56,745 bases of DNA from an uncultured Burkholderiales bacterium (GTDB lineage: Bacteria > Pseudomonadota > Gammaproteobacteria > Burkholderiales > Thiobacillaceae), in assembly GCA_937949525.1 (NCBI GenBank), contig CALEDT010000009.1:1-56745 (forward strand), read 5' to 3'. Below, piece after piece: positions 52,168 to 56,745 of the stretch (its first letter is position 1; every line of letters begins with the position of its first letter). A model generated the notes under the pieces. It did not search any database and was not told the DNA's origin. It worked only from the letters and a program-made list of their open reading frames with translations. The position numbers and the translations under genes are program-made.

Positions 52168-52173
52168 TATAAT
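52168..52173 (+). promoter_or_regulatory. Consensus -10 box upstream of coq7
   Basis: TATAAT lies 37 bases before the coq7 start. No good -35 is seen 16-18 bases upstream. Confidence 0.4.
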
Positions 52174-52209
52174 CCCGACCATCGATCAAACCAGCCACGC
52201 AGCCCAGCC

Positions 52210-52857
52210 ATGTTTCCCTCTCTACCCCAGTTGCCCGATCCCGAGGCGGTCATCCTGCAATTCGATAGAGCCTTGCGTACCGTGTTCGCGCCGGCGACGT
52301 CGCGCCGGCCGCATCCGGACGCCGGTGTCGCCGAGGGCGAGTTGAGCGAGGCGGAGAAGCGTCATGCCGCCGGCCTGATGCGCGTCAACCATACCGGTGA
52401 GGTGTGCGCGCAGGCGCTTTACCAGGGTCAGGCGCTGACCGCCCGCAATGCCGAAGCGGCGCGCGCGCTGGTGGAAGCATCGGAGGAGGAAACCGAGCAT
52501 CTGGCCTGGTGTGAACGGCGCCTGGGCGAACTGGGCAGTCACAAGAGCCTGCTCAATCCGTTGTGGTACGGCGCTTCGTTCGGCCTTGGTGTGCTGGCCG
52601 GGGTGTTGGGTGACAGGTGGAACCTGGGTTTTCTGGCGGAAACCGAGCGTCAGGTCGAGGGGCATCTGGACAGTCATCTGGATGCGCTGCCGGCCGGCGA
52701 CGCGAAGAGTCGCGCCATCGTCGAGCAGATGAAGGCGGACGAGATCCGGCATGCCGAAACCGCCATCGCCCATGGCGGCGCGCCGCTGCCGGCGCCGGTA
52801 CGCATGGCGATGCGTCTGAGTTCCAAGGTCATGACCACGCTGGCGTACCGGGTGTGA
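52210..52857 (+). CDS. coq7: 2-polyprenyl-3-methyl-6-methoxy-1,4-benzoquinone monooxygenase (Coq7)
   Basis: A 215-residue di-iron hydroxylase of ubiquinone synthesis that adds the last ring hydroxyl. Iron ligands appear in [19 protein letters not shown] (first Glu and preceding helix), [17 protein letters not shown] (Glu-x2-His) and [17 protein letters not shown] (Glu-x2-His near the end). The ATG at 52210 gives the usual short N-terminus; a longer frame runs into the clpB fragment and is not used. The enzyme fits the bc1 and Rnf genes in a quinone-based respiratory chain. Confidence 0.95.
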   Translation: MFPSLPQLPDPEAVILQFDRALRTVFAPATSRRPHPDAGVAEGELSEAEKRHAAGLMRVNHTGEVCAQALYQGQALTARNAEAARALVEASEEETEHLAWCERRLGELGSHKSLLNPLWYGASFGLGVLAGVLGDRWNLGFLAETERQVEGHLDSHLDALPAGDAKSRAIVEQMKADEIRHAETAIAHGGAPLPAPVRMAMRLSSKVMTTLAYRV

Positions 52858-52858
52858 C

Positions 52859-53170
52859 ATGACTTTCACCGATCAACTGGCCACGCTTGCGCCGACCGAT
52901 CATTTGGCGCGCATCGAATTGACGGCCGCGGATGGCCGCACGGAGATCATCGACAACCGGTCGGGCAGCCAGGGTTCGGTGCGGGTCTACGCGCATCTGC
53001 TGGCGCGTCATGGCGTGATCGATAGGGCGGCTGCGCGCGAGGGCCTGGCGTTGTTCGCCGAACACGTCGGAGCTGCGCGCGGCAACCCCGGCCGGCATCC
53101 CAACATCGATCGTCTGTTGGCCGTGGCTGCGGGCGGCACGAGCTATCGCGGGGTCGCGGTGCCCGTTTGA
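52859..53170 (+). CDS. DUF2322 family protein
   Basis: A 103-residue soluble protein starting one base after the coq7 stop. The segment DHLARIELTAADGRTEIIDNRSGSQGSVRVYAHLLARHG (residues 14-52) and the C-terminal NPGRHPNIDRLLAV resemble the DUF2322 family found in Beta- and Gammaproteobacteria; its function is not known. Close linkage to coq7 suggests cotranscription but not necessarily a role in quinone synthesis. Confidence 0.75.
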   Translation: MTFTDQLATLAPTDHLARIELTAADGRTEIIDNRSGSQGSVRVYAHLLARHGVIDRAAAREGLALFAEHVGAARGNPGRHPNIDRLLAVAAGGTSYRGVAVPV

Positions 53171-53226
53171 GTCTGCGTGTACGGGCAGTCGATGCCCTGG
53201 AATCCGTCACAACCGAGGAGGACGTC

Positions 53227-53871
53227 ATGGAACCGACCGACAGCAAGAACCCCGATCGAGGCACCGGCGGGCAGGAAGAGCCGACGACCGCGTCTGCCCC
53301 CGCTACGCTGATGGATCGTTTACGCACCACGCGTGTGCCGTTATGGACCACCGTGGTGCTGGCATTGGCCGTGTTGCTGGTGCTCGCCTGGAAGCAGATC
53401 GCGGTGGGGGCCGCCGAGCGGCGCCTGGAATCGGACAGGCAGGCACTGAGCGCGCAGCTCGCTCAGGAGAGAACGGCGTTGCTCACGCGCGCCGGCACGG
53501 CCATTGCGCGCAGCAGCGAGGCGAACCACCTGATGTTCGGTACCGCCCTGGCCTGGGCGGTGCGCGGCGAGTTGATCCGGGGTAATCACGACCAGATCGA
53601 TCAGTACTTCAACGAACTGGTGCGCAACGAGCGCATCCGTGTCGCCTTGCTGGCAGCGGCGGACGGCAAGGTGCTGCTGGCCAGCGACCGCAAATTGCAG
53701 GGTGGGTTGCTTGCCGAGCATTTCCCGGGAGAACTCGTGGAAGAGCCGGCGGTGATCGTGCGAGATGGGGCCGATGGCGAGAAGCTGCTGGTGTTGCCGA
53801 TCCAGGGGTTGACGACCCGCCTGGGCACGGTCGTGGTGGCCTACCGTCCGGAAACCGTGGCGTTGGAATGA
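53227..53871 (+). CDS. Membrane-anchored sensor-like protein without output domain
   Basis: A 214-residue protein with ATG at 53227 after GAGGAGG. A Pro/Thr/Glu-rich cytosolic N-terminus (1-36) is followed by one membrane helix (38-57), a likely coiled coil (62-90) and a globular part (about 95-205). The latter contains RVALLAAADGKVLLASDR and LLVLPIQGLTTRLGTVVVAYRPE, a pattern like periplasmic PDC/Cache sensor domains. No kinase, cyclase, HAMP or DNA-binding part is present. I do not recognise a named family. Confidence 0.6.
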   Translation: MEPTDSKNPDRGTGGQEEPTTASAPATLMDRLRTTRVPLWTTVVLALAVLLVLAWKQIAVGAAERRLESDRQALSAQLAQERTALLTRAGTAIARSSEANHLMFGTALAWAVRGELIRGNHDQIDQYFNELVRNERIRVALLAAADGKVLLASDRKLQGGLLAEHFPGELVEEPAVIVRDGADGEKLLVLPIQGLTTRLGTVVVAYRPETVALE

Positions 53872-53931
53872 GCATGCCGGCATGGGCTACGCTGAAAGCG
53901 AAGCGAACTTGCTTCAAGCGAGGAGTATGCG

Positions 53932-54222
53932 ATGACCACACGCGATGATTTCGTGCGCCGGATGCACGACCGCCTGGACCAATGGAACGCCGACATCGAC
54001 GCGTTGACGGCGCGCATGGAGCATGTCGGCGTCGACGCGCGTGATGAACTGCGCAAGCAGATCGACGATCTGCGCGCACGTCAGCACGACGCCCGCGCGC
54101 GGCTGGATGCGCTGCGCGCGGCCGGCGAGGATGCCTGGGGCGATCTCCGGGCGGGGGTCGAGATGGCCTGGGATGCGATCGCCGCGGCGCTGGATTCGGC
54201 GCGTACGCGTTTCGGCAAGTAG
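53932..54222 (+). CDS. Coiled-coil stress-type protein (Sll1863-like)
   Basis: A 96-residue, almost wholly helical protein: FVRRMHDRLDQWNADIDALTARM then DARDELRKQIDDLRARQHDARARLDALRAAGEDAWGDLRAGVEMAWDAIAAALDSARTRF. The AGEDAWGDLRAGVEMAWDA stretch is typical of Sll1863-type stress-response proteins. Function in bacteria is unclear. The start ATG is at 53932, 60 bases after the sensor-like gene. Confidence 0.72.
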   Translation: MTTRDDFVRRMHDRLDQWNADIDALTARMEHVGVDARDELRKQIDDLRARQHDARARLDALRAAGEDAWGDLRAGVEMAWDAIAAALDSARTRFGK

Positions 54223-54316
54223 TGTCCGGCGCGCTCGTTCGCCAGTAACCGGGCGGGCGCCGCTCCGGTAGAATACGGGCGCTGTCGTCTTGCCCGTTGG
54301 GCGGTGTCGCGCCTCC

Positions 54317-55450
54317 ATGTCCCCGGATTCCCTGAGCGCTTTCTTCATTCGTTTGTCCGGCGGCAACTCCGCCGTGGGGCTGCTGCTGCAATTGTTCCTG
54401 GTCGTGCTGGCGGTGGTGGTGGCCAACTACCTGTTGCGCCGCGCGCTGCACACGTTGGAGGGCAAGACCCGGCAGACGGCCTCGCCGTGGGATTTCGCGC
54501 TGGTGTCGGCCGCGCGCAAGCCGTTCAGCGTGCTGGCGTGGATCGTCGGGCTGAGTTTCGCGCTACGCATCATCGAGAGTGAAGCCGACGCGACCATCTT
54601 CGAACTGGTGCCGCCGGCGCGCACCATCGGTGTCATCGCCTGCCTGACCTGGTTCCTGCTGCGCTTCATCGCCAACGTGCAGGACGGCATCATCGAGCAG
54701 CGCGCCGCGCGCGGCGAGTCGGTCGACCGCACCACGGTGGACGCCATCGGCAAGCTGTTGCGCCTGTCGGTACTGATCACCGCCATCCTGGTCACGCTGC
54801 AAAGCCTGGGTTTTTCCATTTCCGGCGTGCTGGCGTTCGGCGGCATCGGCGGCATCGCGGTCGGCTTCGCCGCGCGCGACCTGCTGGCCAATTTCTTCGG
54901 CGGTCTGATGGTGTATCTGGACCGGCCGTTCGAGGTGGGCGACTGGATACGCTCGCCGGACAAGGACATCGAGGGCACTGTCGAGGAGATCGGCTGGCGT
55001 CTGACGCGCGTGCGCACCTTCGACAAGCGGCCGTTGTACGTGCCCAATTCGGTGTTCACGCAGATCTCCGTGGAGAATCCCTCACGCATGACCAACCGCC
55101 GCATCTTCGAGACCGTGGGTGTGCGCTACGACGACATCGACCGAGTCGCCGCCATCGTCGAGGATATCCGCGCCATGCTGCGCGCGCATCCGGACATCGA
55201 CCAGGCGCAGACGCTGATCGTCAATTTCACCAAGTTCAACGATTCCTCGCTGGACATCCTGGTCTACACCTTCACCCGCACCATCGTCTGGGTGGAGTTC
55301 CATGCGGTCAAGCAGGATGTGATGCTGAAGATCGCCGCCATCATCCAGCGCCATGGCGCGCAGGTGGCTTTCCCGACGCGCACGTTGCACGTACCGGAGC
55401 GCGTGCCGGTGGAGATGCTGGGCGAGTCGACGGCAGCCGGACGGGCTTGA
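54317..55450 (+). CDS. Mechanosensitive ion channel protein, MscS family
   Basis: A 377-residue channel of the MscS/YnaI type. Five helices precede the pore: the pore-lining helix and cytosolic joint is ISGVLAFGGIGGIAVGFAARDLLANFFGGLMVYLDRPFEVGDWI (about residues 165-210), with the Gly/Ala pattern of TM3. A beta domain (EGTVEEIGWRLTRVRTFDKRPLYVPNSVFT) and a C-terminal mixed domain follow. It would release solutes under hypo-osmotic stress. A TAGAAT -10-like box lies at 54269-54274. Confidence 0.9.
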   Translation: MSPDSLSAFFIRLSGGNSAVGLLLQLFLVVLAVVVANYLLRRALHTLEGKTRQTASPWDFALVSAARKPFSVLAWIVGLSFALRIIESEADATIFELVPPARTIGVIACLTWFLLRFIANVQDGIIEQRAARGESVDRTTVDAIGKLLRLSVLITAILVTLQSLGFSISGVLAFGGIGGIAVGFAARDLLANFFGGLMVYLDRPFEVGDWIRSPDKDIEGTVEEIGWRLTRVRTFDKRPLYVPNSVFTQISVENPSRMTNRRIFETVGVRYDDIDRVAAIVEDIRAMLRAHPDIDQAQTLIVNFTKFNDSSLDILVYTFTRTIVWVEFHAVKQDVMLKIAAIIQRHGAQVAFPTRTLHVPERVPVEMLGESTAAGRA

Positions 55451-55459
55451 GCGGGTGCA

Positions 55460-56745
55460 TCAGGGCGCGTAGCCGGGGATGCGCGTTTCGTCCACCGCGT
55501 CGATCTGCGCGGCGTCCATGTGGCGCTCGGCGTAGCGCAGGTAGACCTGGTCGCGTACGAACAGGTCGAACAGGTCGGGGTCGATATGTCCGTCCAGCTT
55601 CATGCGGCCGAGCAGATCCAGCGATTCCGACAGCGTCTTTCCGGGCTTGTAGGGGCGATCCGGCGCGGTGAGCGCCTCGAACACGTCGGCGATGGCCATG
55701 ATGCGCGCCTGCACCGGCATCTGCGCGCCCGTCAGTCCACGCGGATAACCCTTGCCATCCATGCGTTCGTGATGGCCGCTGGCGTAGGCCGGCACGTTGG
55801 CCAGGTGGCGCGGCCAAGGCAGCGCCTCCAGCATGCGGATGGTGGAGACGATGTGCTGGTTGATGACCTCGCGCTCCTCGGGGGTCAGCGTGCCGCGCGC
55901 GATCTTCAGGTTGTAGACCTCATCCTCGCTCAACAGCGGCCGCTTGACACCGTCCATGTCGATCCAGCGCTGCCGGGCGATGGCCTCGACGCGTGCCTGG
56001 TCCGCGGTGGCCATGAACTCGCCGCCGCTGTTGCAGCGGCGCAGGAAGGCGCGGTCGTTGGCGATCGCCGCCAACCGCCGCGTGCGCTCGGCATCCAACG
56101 CCGCCTCCGCCGCCGTGCGTTGGTCGCCTGCGGGCAGGCGCGCACGCAGGTCGAGCAGCGCGCGCAGATGGGCGATGTCCACGTCGCGGCGCAGCGTCTC
56201 CAGACGCGCCTCGACCAGGTGGATGCGGTCGAACAGGGTTTCCAGCTTGGTGCCCTTGTCCACCACATGTACCGGTGTGGTCACCTTGCCGCAGTCGTGC
56301 AGCAAACCGGCGATGTGCAGTTCGTGGCGATCGGCCTCGCTCATGCGGAAGTCGGCGAGCGGCCCGTGGCTGGCGCGATGCGCGGCATCCGCCAGCATCA
56401 TGGTGAGGATGGGCACGCGCTGGCAATGGCCGCCGGTATAGGGTGATTTGGCGTCAATGGCGCCGGCGATAAGCTTGATAAAGGCATTCAACAACGCTTC
56501 CTGCATCATGAGCAGTTGCCGGCTTTCCAGCGAGACCGCCGCGAATCCCGACAGGGCCTGGATGAAGGCAATCTGCTGTTCGTGCTCCTCCCTGTCCAGC
56601 CTGTTTCCGTTTTCCCGGTAGAGCAGGCAGAGGGTGCCGATCGCCTCGTTTTGTCTGTTGTGCAGTGGCAGCGCTACCAGGGTCAGCGCATCGGTTTCGA
56701 GTTGCCTAAGCAAACACCGTCGGACAGATCTATATGCTACTTGAG
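55460..56745 (-). CDS. HD-GYP cyclic-di-GMP phosphodiesterase with GAF-like N-terminus (5' end cut by window)
   Basis: At least 428 residues; the frame is open to the right edge, so the start lies beyond it and no stop or convincing start is seen there. The visible N-terminus looks like the end of a GAF domain (TLVALPLHNRQNEAIGTLCLLYR). Next come a long helix and the HD-GYP domain with LLHDCGKVTTP and HHERMDGKGYPRGL. About 125 residues lie between the two motifs (from VDKGTKLETLF to LTPEEREVINQHI), much longer than in typical HD-GYP proteins. It should hydrolyse cyclic-di-GMP. It converges on the MscS gene with nine bases between. Confidence 0.88.
   Translation of the reverse strand, partial: QVAYRSVRRCLLRQLETDALTLVALPLHNRQNEAIGTLCLLYRENGNRLDREEHEQQIAFIQALSGFAAVSLESRQLLMMQEALLNAFIKLIAGAIDAKSPYTGGHCQRVPILTMMLADAAHRASHGPLADFRMSEADRHELHIAGLLHDCGKVTTPVHVVDKGTKLETLFDRIHLVEARLETLRRDVDIAHLRALLDLRARLPAGDQRTAAEAALDAERTRRLAAIANDRAFLRRCNSGGEFMATADQARVEAIARQRWIDMDGVKRPLLSEDEVYNLKIARGTLTPEEREVINQHIVSTIRMLEALPWPRHLANVPAYASGHHERMDGKGYPRGLTGAQMPVQARIMAIADVFEALTAPDRPYKPGKTLSESLDLLGRMKLDGHIDPDLFDLFVRDQVYLRYAERHMDAAQIDAVDETRIPGYAP

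Noticed and set aside
51889-52857. A 322-codon fusion of the clpB fragment with coq7
   Set aside because: The link region between them has no conserved sequence and contains a TATAAT box; coq7 has its normal start at 52210.

Overview
The window is a compact, GC-rich chromosomal segment that most resembles a Gammaproteobacterium. The evidence is the sspA-sspB pair downstream of petABC, a DegS/AlgW-like HtrA protease divergent from petA, an Rnf/Rsx operon in the order ABCDGE, a Coq7 hydroxylase, a class 2 (quinone-linked) PyrD and a PEP-CTERM-associated acyltransferase. The lineage is inferred from gene content and order; no rRNA is present to settle it. No phage, insertion sequence, integrase or CRISPR array was seen. 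The right edge cuts the 5' end of an HD-GYP gene.

Layout. 0.1-2.3 kb: MtfA-like peptidase, a secreted Trp-repeat protein and a DUF456 membrane protein. 2.3-15.0 kb, all minus strand, in transcription order: a PEP-CTERM-associated acyltransferase, an EF-G paralog, a SpeD-SpeE fusion, pyrD, alanine dehydrogenase, a twin-CDGSH iron-sulfur protein behind an IscR-like site, rsxABCDGE with overlapping starts and stops, and marC. 15.0-15.3 kb: an intergenic region with a strong candidate small RNA that shows an anti-Shine-Dalgarno loop and the only U-rich intrinsic terminator I found in the window. 15.3-23.0 kb: YecA-like SEC-C protein, a DUF255 thioredoxin-fold protein, the HtrA protease (minus), petABC (cytochrome bc1), sspA, sspB and tRNA-Thr(TGT). 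23.1-28.7 kb (minus): transaldolase, a Na/Pi-cotransporter-like protein and a P-type ATPase. 28.9-36.1 kb (plus): a six-gene Mrp antiporter operon with fused MrpAB, a TatD-family hydrolase and a CDP-alcohol phosphatidyltransferase.

36.3-45.5 kb is a glycogen/alpha-glucan block: pgi and glgB on minus, and glgC and two GH57 enzymes on plus. It is followed by a SlyD-like isomerase. 46.1-48.1 kb (minus) is one tightly packed unit: vapB, vapC, nadC and a uracil/deoxyinosine-type DNA glycosylase. 48.3-50.9 kb is clpB with a textbook heat-shock sigma-32 promoter. It is followed by a two-gene nucleotidyltransferase module and a decayed fragment homologous to clpB. The window ends with coq7, a DUF2322 gene, an orphan membrane sensor-like protein, a coiled-coil stress-type protein, an MscS channel and the truncated HD-GYP gene.

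Functionally the block combines energy metabolism (bc1 complex, Rnf, ubiquinone synthesis), ion and pH homeostasis (Mrp, P-type ATPase, MscS), carbon storage (glycogen genes, GH57 enzymes, Pgi, transaldolase) and protein quality control (ClpB, HtrA, SspB, SlyD). The least explained items are the candidate anti-SD small RNA, the nucleotidyltransferase pair beside clpB with the clpB fragment behind it, the toxin-antitoxin pair fused into the nadC unit, the SpeD-SpeE fusion and the Trp-repeat secreted protein.
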